NCBI GenBank assembly: GCA_023248505.1
Contig: JAHFEM010000105.1
Coordinates: forward strand, 1-6,777
Direction: 5' to 3'
Length of the DNA: 6,777 nucleotides
Source of the DNA: Nitrospirota bacterium
GTDB lineage: Bacteria > Nitrospirota > Nitrospiria > SBBL01 > Manganitrophaceae
Each line of letters begins with the position of its first letter. The first letter of the stretch is position 1. The notes under the pieces were generated by a model, which was not told the origin of the DNA, did no database searches, and saw only the letters and a program-made list of their open reading frames with translations. The position numbers and the translations under genes were made by a program. Below are positions 1-6,206 of the stretch, piece by piece.

Positions 1-287
1 TCCGGGAAGAGCCGTTTCAGCGTAACGGGGTTCAGAATCGCCCCGGCCAGCAGATGCGCCCCCGGATATTTCCCCTTTTCGACGATCGCAATCGGGAATT
101 CGCCGAGCGCGGCTTTCACGTCGGGGGCCGTCTCAAGCAGCTGGGCCAGTCGGATCGCGCCGGCGAGGTTCGCCGGTCCCGCCCCGATAAAGAGGATGCC
201 GACCTCGATCCGGTTCTCCGGGGTCGAGGTGACCGGCGAGATAAACTCTCCCGTCTGCACGGGAGGAGGAAACTCGGATGGCTTCAT
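1..287 (-). CDS. ETF:quinone oxidoreductase-like flavoprotein, N-terminal part (runs off the window)
   Basis: This is the first 95 codons of a gene that continues leftward out of the window. It looks like an electron-transfer-flavoprotein:ubiquinone oxidoreductase (FixC/ETF-QO family), a membrane-associated FAD and Fe-S enzyme that passes electrons from ETF to the quinone pool. Visible evidence is a Rossmann FAD motif, ILFIGAGPANLAGAIRLAQL, at about residues 31-50. It is followed by a second beta strand ending in an acidic residue (IAIVEKG) and then the family-typical GAHLLAGAILNPVTLKRLFP. In known ETF-QOs the matching stretch reads roughly GAH-SGA-L-P--L-ELFP. The Asn in GPANLA, where many relatives have GPAGL, is a variant. 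The ATG at 287-285 is preceded by AAGGAG (298-293) five nt upstream, which settles the start. A 25-30 residue extension precedes the FAD fold, as is common in the family. The C-terminal 4Fe-4S domain lies outside the window, so a related geranylgeranyl-reductase-like or FixC-like oxidoreductase cannot be fully excluded. Confidence 0.85.
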   Translation of the reverse strand, partial: MKPSEFPPPVQTGEFISPVTSTPENRIEVGILFIGAGPANLAGAIRLAQLLETAPDVKAALGEFPIAIVEKGKYPGAHLLAGAILNPVTLKRLFP

Positions 288-292
288 CGCTG

Positions 293-319
293 CTCCTTAG
301 ATCAGAGATAAAAAATATA
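293..319 (-). promoter_or_regulatory. Possible -10 box and Shine-Dalgarno of the ETF-QO-like gene
   Basis: Read on the minus strand, an AT-rich stretch contains TATATT (319-314) and a TATCAT a little further upstream. About 15 nt later comes the strong Shine-Dalgarno AAGGAG (298-293). The TATATT would give a short leader of about 20 nt. I cannot find a convincing -35 hexamer at 16-18 bp, so only the ribosome binding site is firm and the -10 is a guess. Confidence 0.35.
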
Positions 320-407
320 CTCTATGATACCTGCTGTCCTTTTTCAGCGCATCCGATTGCCTTCTTTTTACATTTTCATTTCCCCCTGCACGGGAGAGCG
401 GCGCCAT

Positions 408-429
408 CGAATCGACAGGTATCGATTCG
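408..429. repeat. Perfect 8-bp inverted repeat in the divergent intergenic region
   Basis: CGAATCGA (408-415) and TCGATTCG (422-429) are exact reverse complements separated by six bases (CAGGTA). The element lies between two divergently transcribed genes, about 120 nt from the ETF-QO start and 107 nt from the beta-helix start. That position and symmetry fit a dimeric regulator's operator. No T-tract follows, so a terminator is unlikely. The rest of 301-536 contains no gene I can support. Confidence 0.4.
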
Positions 430-536
430 TAACCAGGTAGATTTCTTCACGTTCACCGATCTTTTTCGCAGCAATGACGCAAGAGGCACTCCCCTTGCAC
501 ACGTCATGGATCAATCCGGAGCGCTAAGGGAATGTG

Positions 537-2417
537 ATGGGGGATAGATGGCTCATTATTCTTTTTCTTTTGATCCCCTCCCTTGCCTCCGCCGCCGTAA
601 TCGCTTCGGTCCGGTCCGGAAACTGGTCCGACCCGACCCTTTGGGACCCGCCGCAGGTTCCCGGTGACGGAGACGACGTGCTCATCTCCGAAGGTCATGT
701 CGTCGAGATCGATCAGGACATTGGAACCCCGAGCGGCGGTCTTCGGATGCTTCGCGTGGGGAGGCAAAAAGGGTCGACGGCCAAATTGATATTTAATGGG
801 ATGACACAGCCACGGGGTTACAAGATCATTTTCGGGAGTTGGGGAAAACAAGAGGGGGAGAGTGCCTTCGGCATCTATTTTTGGGGACAGATCGATCTTC
901 AGGGGACAGAGGCGCATCCACTGACGATTGAGTCTCGCATCCAGGACGGAACCCCCTACACCTTTATCCGAAAAGCGCCAGAGAGCTCGCAGGTCAATCT
1001 CACCCTTCGACAAACCCACCTCCGTTTTGTCGGAGATGAGGAGCACGCCGGGATCGGCGTTCTTTCGGCAAACCGGTCGGGAGATCGATTGATCTTCGAG
1101 GGGAATCGATTGGAGCAATCCGGTTTCCTCGATCTCACCGACGCAGACGGAAGCGCGGCGGCAATTCGCGTCAGCGGCAATACCGCGACCGACCACCGCG
1201 GCGCGTTTGTCCGCTTCAAGCGGGGCCGGCAGATCGCCATCGAGAAGAATAAGATCACGATCGCCTCCTTCCCGGTCGGGGTCGCGGGTCAAGCGGTCCT
1301 CGACAGCGGAGAGGGAGGCGGAGACCATCTCCTCATTCAAGGGAATACCGTGATCAGCCGCATCAATGTCGATGTCCCCTCCCCCAGCCCTGCTCCCCCG
1401 CTCTACGGCATCTGGATCGACAACTCTTCCGACACGGTGGTCCGACAAAATCGGATTTCGGCGGAAGGGGTCGCCTATGGTTTTAAGGAAGGGATCGCCG
1501 TCTCGGGAGATACTGGAAAAGCGCTCCGGATCTTAGTGGACGAGAACCTGATCTCCAACACCATCCACGGCATCGGCATCCATACGGGGGCCTCGGAAAA
1601 TCCGGAGATGCAGATCGCCCGGAATGTGATTTTTGATAACCGCAACGAGCACATCTTCGTCTCCACCGGCTATCAGGTCCGGATCATGAATAATATCCTG
1701 TTGGGATCTCTTTATCAGCACCAGGCCGGCATTCTTCTCTACAACACCGACCAGGTCGATATCATCAACAACACCCTCGTCGGCCGACCGGTCGCCAGCG
1801 TTCATGGGATCGCGATTGGAAACCCCGGGGTCGGGACCTCCCTCAACGTCCGGATCAAAAATAATATTCTGGTGAACTGGGGGGAGGCGATTCAGAACCG
1901 GGAGAGCGGAAACACCTTCACGGAGGTGAGCCACAACCTCTTCTCCGAGAATTTAAAGAACTACGATCTCACGCCGATTCCCGGCGCGGGGGAGGGGGAT
2001 CGGTTTGACGATCCGAGATTCAACGATCCTCTCGCCAATGATTATCACATTCGAGCCGACTCCGCCGCGGTCGACGGAGCAAGCCCTGCGGAAGCCCCCG
2101 CCATCGACATCGACGGACAAGCCCGTCCTGCGGAAAAGGGGATCGATATCGGAGCCGACGAATTCTCGACCGCGCCGGCCCAGACGCCGCCGCCTCAACC
2201 CTCGACGACCCCTTTGCCCCCACCGGTCACGACGGAGGGAGCGGAAGGCCCCCTGAAGGGGGGCTTCGGATGCGGGCAGATACAATCGCGGTTGGACACA
2301 CATGGGCCCGGCCGCTCGGACGGGGGGGATTTGCTGTTTCTTCTCTTTCCTTTTTTTTATTTTCTTTACAAACATTCTGTGCGAGGAGCGCCTTTCTGGA
2401 ATGGCAAGATCAAATGA
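537..2417 (+). CDS. Secreted right-handed parallel beta-helix protein with G8-like N-terminus and C-terminal sorting-like tail
   Basis: This 626-residue exported protein has no assignable enzyme activity. Residues 1-19 form a Sec signal peptide (MGDRWLIILFLLIPSLASA, likely cleavage after ASA). Residues 24-88 resemble the start of a G8 domain: NW-D-T-W, P--GD-V-I--G--V-ID. From about 150 to 480 there are irregular PbH1-type coils with recurring Asn-rich turns such as NNILLG, NNTLVG and NNILVN, expected of a right-handed beta-helix. Such proteins are usually carbohydrate-binding or -cleaving or are adhesins. The helix closes with the DIDGQARP---GIDIGADEF motif, common at the end of related repeat proteins. 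A Pro/Thr-rich linker follows, then GGFGCG (Cys579), a hydrophobic stretch at 599-612 and a tail with several basic residues. ATG 537 is preferred over GTG 534 because AAGGGA (526-531) lies five nt before it. The Big_5 lipoprotein gene follows after 103 nt on the same strand, so joint transcription is likely. Confidence 0.85.
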   Translation: MGDRWLIILFLLIPSLASAAVIASVRSGNWSDPTLWDPPQVPGDGDDVLISEGHVVEIDQDIGTPSGGLRMLRVGRQKGSTAKLIFNGMTQPRGYKIIFGSWGKQEGESAFGIYFWGQIDLQGTEAHPLTIESRIQDGTPYTFIRKAPESSQVNLTLRQTHLRFVGDEEHAGIGVLSANRSGDRLIFEGNRLEQSGFLDLTDADGSAAAIRVSGNTATDHRGAFVRFKRGRQIAIEKNKITIASFPVGVAGQAVLDSGEGGGDHLLIQGNTVISRINVDVPSPSPAPPLYGIWIDNSSDTVVRQNRISAEGVAYGFKEGIAVSGDTGKALRILVDENLISNTIHGIGIHTGASENPEMQIARNVIFDNRNEHIFVSTGYQVRIMNNILLGSLYQHQAGILLYNTDQVDIINNTLVGRPVASVHGIAIGNPGVGTSLNVRIKNNILVNWGEAIQNRESGNTFTEVSHNLFSENLKNYDLTPIPGAGEGDRFDDPRFNDPLANDYHIRADSAAVDGASPAEAPAIDIDGQARPAEKGIDIGADEFSTAPAQTPPPQPSTTPLPPPVTTEGAEGPLKGGFGCGQIQSRLDTHGPGRSDGGDLLFLLFPFFYFLYKHSVRGAPFWNGKIK

Positions 2418-2430
2418 CTCAACCTGCTTC

Positions 2431-2449
2431 AGCGGCCGGTCCGGCCGCT
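2431..2449 (+). repeat. GC-rich perfect palindrome in the spacer between the two surface-protein genes
   Basis: AGCGGCCGG and CCGGCCGCT flank a single central T (2440). In RNA this would form at least a 7-bp all-but-one GC stem. It begins 13 nt after the stop codon of the beta-helix gene. No run of T follows (CTAAAATC), so it is not a canonical intrinsic terminator. It could stabilise the upstream mRNA end or reduce readthrough. Confidence 0.45.
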
Positions 2450-2460
2450 CTAAAATCAGA

Positions 2461-2482
2461 CCGATTGCGGAACCCGCATCGG
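2461..2482 (+). repeat. Second hairpin in the leader of the Big_5 lipoprotein gene
   Basis: CCGA-T-TGCGG (2461-2470) pairs with CCGCA-TCGG (2474-2482) across a three-base AAC loop, giving a nine-pair stem with one bulged T. It is 38 nt upstream of the lipoprotein start codon and follows the first palindrome by 11 nt. No T-tract follows. Together the two hairpins make a structured leader or spacer. Confidence 0.4.
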
Positions 2483-2520
2483 GCGGTCTCGCGCACCCCC
2501 TATTCCCGGCACGGCGTTTC

Positions 2521-3564
2521 ATGCTCGGAAGAAGTCGATTCGGTCTTGCGCTTTTCTTCTCCCTTGTTTTGGCCGCCTGCGGGCAGACGGCAACGGTAGA
2601 TCCCAGCGCGCCGCGCGTGGCCGAGACCGACCCCGCACCCGAAGCAACCGGCGTCCCCCTCTCCGCTTCGGTTCATGCCACCTTCTCCGGCCGGATCGAC
2701 CCCGCCACGATGAATACAGACACCTTTATCATCACCGGCGTCTCGGGCGAGGTTCTCTATCAAAACCAGAAAGCGACCTTCACCCCCTCTATCCCGCTCG
2801 CCAATGAGACAACGTACCATGCCGTCCTGACCACGGGGATCAAAGATCTCGACGGCATTCCGCTCGCCTCGAATTTTATCTGGGCCTTTACCACCTCCGC
2901 CCAAAGCGGCGGAGAAACAGCCGATCAAACTCCCCCGGAAATCCGCTCCATCTCTCCGGGGGAGGGGACCGCCGACGCCGCAGTCGATGCGCCGATCCGG
3001 GTGGTCTTCTCCGAATCGATCCGCCCGGAAACCCTTCACGCCGGCACCTTTTTCGTGCGGGGGGTTTCCGGAGAGATCCGATATGACGATGCCGCGCGCA
3101 CAGCCACGCTGCAGCCGCTCACACCGCTGAACCTCCAAACCCAATACCAAGCGACGGTGACAACCGGGGTCACAGATCAGGCCGGAAACCCCCTGGCCGC
3201 CGCGCGATCGTGGTCGTTCACCACCGGCCCGTCGGCTGATCTGACCCCGCCGACGGTGATCGACCGCCGGCCGACCGGAAAAGATGTTTCCATCCAAAGT
3301 GTGGTCACGGTTCAATTCAGCGAGCCGATCAAGCCGGAAACGCTGGCGGGGCATTTTACACTTATCTCCCGGGGGAGATCGGTCCCCGGAGAGATCCGCT
3401 ACGACGAGGCCGCACGCACGGCAACGCTGACCCCCTCCAGGTTAAGGCACGGCACCGACTACACGGTGGTTCTGACGCATGACGTTCAGGACGTGGCGGG
3501 AAATCGGCTGGAGCACACCAGTTGGAGCTGGCGGACCGAGAATCGCCCGGAAGAGAGCAATTGA
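2521..3564 (+). CDS. Lipoprotein with three SbsA-type Ig-like (Big_5) domains
   Basis: This 347-residue protein starts with a lipoprotein signal: positive n-region, hydrophobic FGLALFFSLVLAAC, lipobox cysteine at residue 20. It is expected to be lipid-anchored in the envelope. The mature part is three tandem Ig-like domains of about 95 residues (roughly 31-125, 138-235 and 243-339). Each shows the Big_5 pattern: P-V----P--G-DV--S--V-V-FSE-I-PET, a central F-L-----VPGEI-Y, then TATL-P--L---T-Y-V-LT-GV-D-AGN-L-----W-F-T. Such domains normally act as structural or adhesive modules and no catalytic domain is present. The frame is open upstream to at least 2302, but only ATG 2521 puts the signal peptide at the N-terminus. 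Its Shine-Dalgarno is poor (CGGCACGGCGTTTC). The gene follows the beta-helix gene on the same strand and converges on chrA 62 nt downstream. Confidence 0.85.
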   Translation: MLGRSRFGLALFFSLVLAACGQTATVDPSAPRVAETDPAPEATGVPLSASVHATFSGRIDPATMNTDTFIITGVSGEVLYQNQKATFTPSIPLANETTYHAVLTTGIKDLDGIPLASNFIWAFTTSAQSGGETADQTPPEIRSISPGEGTADAAVDAPIRVVFSESIRPETLHAGTFFVRGVSGEIRYDDAARTATLQPLTPLNLQTQYQATVTTGVTDQAGNPLAAARSWSFTTGPSADLTPPTVIDRRPTGKDVSIQSVVTVQFSEPIKPETLAGHFTLISRGRSVPGEIRYDEAARTATLTPSRLRHGTDYTVVLTHDVQDVAGNRLEHTSWSWRTENRPEESN

Positions 3565-3578
3565 TCCTCCGCCGAGGA
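3565..3578. terminator. Small hairpin between the convergent genes, possible weak terminator
   Basis: TCCTC (3565-3569) and GAGGA (3574-3578) form a 5-bp stem with a CGCC loop, directly after the lipoprotein stop codon and before the chrA stop on the other strand. There is no T-run on either side, so intrinsic termination is unproven. Position is the main argument. Confidence 0.25.
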
Positions 3579-3626
3579 GAACGCGGAGAAGCGGAAAGAG
3601 CGTCTGCATTACGAACCAAGCGGATT

Positions 3627-4757
3627 TTATCGAAATGCCCGAACCAGGAACCCTACGATCGCGCCGCCCACGATCAGCCACGTCGAATTGACCTTGGACC
3701 GAATCAGCGATCCGAGAGAGATCAACGCAATCATGACCGTCAGGGGGTCGGTCAACGAAGTCCGACCCAATTGCCCAGTGACGGCAGCCATCAAGCCGAG
3801 CGAGGCGACATTGACGCCATCCAACAAACCGCTCGCCCATGCCGAGTGGCGTATCCGAGGGATGAAGGGGCTGGAGACGGCGACGAAAACGAATGAGGGG
3901 AGAAAGATTCCAAGCGTCGCCAGAAGCGCCCCCGGCGCGCCGCCGAGGAGATAGCCGATGAACGTGGCCGTGGTGAACACGGGACCCGGCGTGACCTGCC
4001 CGATCGCGATGGCGTCCAGCAGTTGCCGATCGGTGAGCCAGCCGAAGCGGACGACGAAATCGGCTCGGGGGAAAGCGAGTAGAACGTACCCGCTTCCATA
4101 CAGCACTGAGCCGATCTTGAGAAACGTAACGAACAACAAGGGAAGGCTAAAAGGAATGGAAACCTGCGACAACGCACCGGCGCCCCCGACCGGAATCAGG
4201 AGGGCTCCCACCCCCCGTCCGCGGAGTCGCCGATAGTTCGCCCCCAACATCACGATCAATCCGCCGGCGAAGAGCAAGGCAATCTCGTGGATACCCGCAA
4301 GATAGAGGACGAGAACGATGCAACCGGCCCCGAGCGTCAGCGGGCCTTTCACCGCTTTCCGTCCCAAGCGCCATAGGGCTTGGACGATAATAGAAATGAC
4401 GACCGGCTTGATGCCGTACAGCAGACCCTCGGCTTGCGGCGTCGCGCCGAAGCGGACATACACCCCTGCCAGCGCCAGCACGATGAGCATGGCCGGCACG
4501 ATGAAACAGAAGCCCGCGACGACCAACCCCGGCCATCCCGCCCGCAGGAAGCCGATATGAATGGCCATCTCCGTGGAATTGGGGCCGGGGATGAGATTGG
4601 TTGCGCCCACCAAATCAAGGAATTTTTGCTCGCTGAGCCATTTGCGCCGCTTCACCGCTTCATCGTGCATCATGGCGATATGGGCCGCGGGCCCGCCAAA
4701 GGCGGTCACCCCGAGTTTGAGAAACAGCGCAGCCAGTTCGGTTAATCTCTGCGACAA
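3627..4757 (-). CDS. chrA: Long-chain chromate transporter, CHR family (ChrA)
   Basis: This is an inner-membrane transporter of the long-chain CHR family, about 376 residues, within the usual 370-450 range. Known members export chromate and give chromate resistance. The two homologous halves are both present. The first has FGGPAAHIAMM (about residues 20-30) and NLIPGPNSTEMAIHIGF (54-70). The second has GSVLYGSGYVLLAF (216-229) and AIGQVTPGPVFTTATFIGY (251-269). Multiple hydrophobic segments follow each. No ATG start exists before the conserved FGGP motif. TTG at 4757-4755 has AAGGA (4769-4765) seven nt upstream and is my choice. An in-frame TTG at 4775-4773 would add six residues but has no Shine-Dalgarno. 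An in-frame TGA at 4787-4785 rules out a longer start. No chrB regulator is visible nearby. Substrate is inferred from the family; some CHR proteins have no proven chromate role. Confidence 0.93.
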   Translation of the reverse strand: MSQRLTELAALFLKLGVTAFGGPAAHIAMMHDEAVKRRKWLSEQKFLDLVGATNLIPGPNSTEMAIHIGFLRAGWPGLVVAGFCFIVPAMLIVLALAGVYVRFGATPQAEGLLYGIKPVVISIIVQALWRLGRKAVKGPLTLGAGCIVLVLYLAGIHEIALLFAGGLIVMLGANYRRLRGRGVGALLIPVGGAGALSQVSIPFSLPLLFVTFLKIGSVLYGSGYVLLAFPRADFVVRFGWLTDRQLLDAIAIGQVTPGPVFTTATFIGYLLGGAPGALLATLGIFLPSFVFVAVSSPFIPRIRHSAWASGLLDGVNVASLGLMAAVTGQLGRTSLTDPLTVMIALISLGSLIRSKVNSTWLIVGGAIVGFLVRAFR

Positions 4758-4811
4758 CGAGCGGTCCTTATGCAATCGGTTCCGTCACACAAAAACTTGA
4801 TTCGAAATTCC

Positions 4812-4824
4812 GGCGGAAGCCGCC
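4812..4824 (-). repeat. Short GC hairpin upstream of chrA
   Basis: GGCGG (4812-4816) and CCGCC (4820-4824) pair across an AAG loop. The hairpin lies 55 nt upstream of the preferred chrA start and 67 nt past the end of the lipoprotein gene on the same strand. On the minus strand it is followed by GGAATTTCG, too weak a T-tract for a confident terminator. It may separate the upstream two-gene unit from chrA. Confidence 0.25.
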
Positions 4825-4891
4825 CAACGGCCTAAGCCGATCCGGCGCGCGCCCGCGCAAACGAGCAAAGCCGACCATGACCTCCCCGCTT

Positions 4892-5398
4892 TTAATGATC
4901 CATGGCGTGTCGCCCATGATCCGAAACCTGCGCCCTAAACCAATGATGAAGCGCCATCACCAGAGACCGGTTCGCCGTGGCATATCGGATCTCTCCCCCA
5001 TCCGGCAGGGCCTTGTATTCAATGTCGATCTCCCCGAACCCGCTCTTCAGTTCAGCCAATCCCGGCATCTCATCGCCATGGATTCCGGCCGGATCGGAAA
5101 AGTCGCCCCGGCGAAATTTTTCCGCTTCCATCTGGAGGTGGGCCTGGATCAACGCAATCTGCTTTTCATTCGACCGATCTTTGGCGGTCACCGTTTGCCG
5201 CCCGCCGTCATCCAACCGCTGAAAAACATGCATGGTCTGTTCAAGGTCAAACGACATCACCTGCGCGCCGCGCGCTGCGATCTGAGCTTGGCGGGTACAC
5301 CCCGTGAGCGCCCCCAAGAGCGCCAACGCGATCAGGATCGCCCTCTTGACCTCGGACCCGCAGGACCGGGGACCGGCCCCAAAAAGAGAATTGCGCAT
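4892..5398 (-). CDS. Small His-rich lipoprotein of unknown function
   Basis: This 168-residue protein has an N-terminal hydrophobic segment ending in the lipobox LTGC (Cys34), so it should be lipid-anchored. The mature part contains FDLEQTMHVFQ (50-60), an amphipathic stretch with AHLQMEAEKFRRGDF (86-100), HGDEMPGL (107-114), and a C-terminal HHWFRAQVSDHGRHA (151-165). I recall this set of motifs from a widespread uncharacterised small-protein family that databases sometimes label aspartate carbamoyltransferase. Nothing here supports that enzyme: the length and motifs are wrong. The many His, Met and acidic residues would suit metal binding, which is inference only. The frame extends upstream to 5599, but that part is antisense-like shadow of the preceding gene. 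ATG 5398 has AGGA (5407-5404) five nt upstream and sits 7 nt after the stop of the Adhesin_E-like gene, indicating a two-gene operon. Confidence 0.75.
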   Translation of the reverse strand: MRNSLFGAGPRSCGSEVKRAILIALALLGALTGCTRQAQIAARGAQVMSFDLEQTMHVFQRLDDGGRQTVTAKDRSNEKQIALIQAHLQMEAEKFRRGDFSDPAGIHGDEMPGLAELKSGFGEIDIEYKALPDGGEIRYATANRSLVMALHHWFRAQVSDHGRHAMDH

Positions 5399-5405
5399 TG
5401 GAATC

Positions 5406-5846
5406 CTATTTCTTGCAAAAGAATTTTTGATAGAGGCCATGGACGGAATCGGGAGCGATCTGAGCCCACTTTGGATTTTGGGAAGAGACCGTATCGAGCA
5501 GCTCCCCTTTTGCATTGAAATCGTCGCTTTGCAAGATCCGCTTTGCGTGATTGGCGCAGTCGATCTCCATGACGTCGAGGCTGAATCCATAGTTCTCATA
5601 CCCCTCCAACTTCAAACCCATTTTCTTTCTGACATTGAGCAAAAAGTCCCGGCCCTCTTTTCCCTTGGGGTCCACCTTGATCGCAACGCGAACGAGCCCT
5701 TTTGAAGAGTGAAAGATACTCTGCTTATCATAGAAATGCTTGAATCCCTGATCCTCCACGAAAAGGGTCCACTCCGCCGCGGCGGCGACAGAATAAAACC
5801 GGAATAAAATAAAGAGAGCGAGAAGCCCTATCCGCATTCTTTTCAT
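5406..5846 (-). CDS. Secreted Adhesin_E-like protein
   Basis: This 146-residue exported protein has a signal peptide (about residues 1-24, MKRMRIGLLALFILFRFYSV then AAAA, likely cleavage before EW). The mature part matches the pattern of the surface-adhesin protein E family (Adhesin_E). It has an opening W-LF with FYDKQSI (38-44), a strand VRVAIKVDPKG (52-62), ENYGFSLDVMEIDC (84-97), a GELLDT turn (114-119), and KWAQIAPDS (126-134) with a terminal Cys144. Cys97 and Cys144 could form a disulfide. Protein E of Haemophilus binds host proteins, but most family members are environmental and of unknown role, so an adhesin function should not be assumed. ATG 5846 has AAGGAG (5862-5857) ten nt upstream. 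It is followed after 7 nt by the His-rich lipoprotein, the presumed partner. Confidence 0.7.
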   Translation of the reverse strand: MKRMRIGLLALFILFRFYSVAAAAEWTLFVEDQGFKHFYDKQSIFHSSKGLVRVAIKVDPKGKEGRDFLLNVRKKMGLKLEGYENYGFSLDVMEIDCANHAKRILQSDDFNAKGELLDTVSSQNPKWAQIAPDSVHGLYQKFFCKK

Positions 5847-5976
5847 CTGCCTATTTCTCCTTCTTGTATTAAACCGCTAGACGCCGACAGAATCGAGGGC
5901 GAAACCTGGTCGAGTAGGATCTATGTATCACATTTCATCGAAAATAAAAATGCCGTAAAGGGTGGGCCATTGAAGC

Positions 5977-5998
5977 TCCCCGCCGCAAGCAGCGGGGA
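5977..5998. repeat. REP-like GC hairpin
   Basis: TCCCCGC (5977-5983) and GCGGGGA (5992-5998) are perfect reverse complements around an eight-base loop (CGCAAGCA). Flanking CATT (5968-5971) and AATG (5998-6001) add an outer symmetry. The shape resembles dispersed extragenic palindromes or IS200/IS605-type end hairpins. Copy number in the genome cannot be judged from one window. Confidence 0.4.
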
Positions 5999-6190
5999 AT
6001 GCGACGCGCGTGCGTGTTCATGGCGGGTTTCTTCGACAGGGTGAAAACGGTCGATGCCGCTATGCCAGGGAGCGAGGACTCGATGGGGCGCAGGCGCAAA
6101 CCGACCCTGATACTATAGAATCATGAATTCCAGGGTTGGAAAAGGGAGGAAGGCGTCGTTGAGTTGGATCGCTGCTTCGAGACGCTCAAG

Positions 6191-6206
6191 GCGGCGGGGT
6201 CGCCGC
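6191..6206 (-). repeat. GC hairpin downstream of the DNA glycosylase gene
   Basis: GCGGCG (6191-6196) and CGCCGC (6201-6206) form a 6-bp stem with a four-base loop. It lies about 60 nt past the glycosylase stop codon. No T-tract follows on the minus strand, so it is a weak candidate for a terminator of that gene. Confidence 0.3.

Noticed and set aside
255..396. Repeated 11-mer CTGCACGGGAG at 255-265 and 386-396
   Set aside because: A shared 11-mer is expected by chance in a window of this size and GC content.
278..547. Plus-strand 89-codon frame across the divergent region
   Set aside because: It covers the ETF-QO Shine-Dalgarno and runs into the beta-helix start, with no ribosome binding site or family resemblance.
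504..1448. Long antisense open frame (314 codons) opposite the beta-helix gene
   Set aside because: Its protein is low in structure, rich in Arg/Asp/Gly and matches no family, while the opposite strand encodes a signal peptide and clear beta-helix coils. It is a shadow typical of GC-rich DNA.
2302..2520. Upstream extension of the Big_5 lipoprotein gene to ATG 2302 or ATG 2401
   Set aside because: It would bury the lipoprotein signal peptide and overlap the beta-helix gene. The extra residues look non-coding (Ser/Arg/Cys-rich), and ATG 2401 has a badly spaced purine stretch.
2500..3354. Antisense frame of 284 codons opposite the Big_5 lipoprotein
   Set aside because: Gly/Arg-rich, no domain or signal, and fully overlaps a well-supported gene.
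4877..5518. Plus-strand frame of 213 codons opposite the lipoprotein/Adhesin_E unit
   Set aside because: No recognisable family and it overlaps two genes with signal peptides and Shine-Dalgarno sites on the other strand.
5399..5599. N-terminal extension of the His-rich lipoprotein upstream of 5398
   Set aside because: It overlaps the Adhesin_E-like gene in another frame, has no ribosome binding site, and would place the lipobox about 100 residues in.
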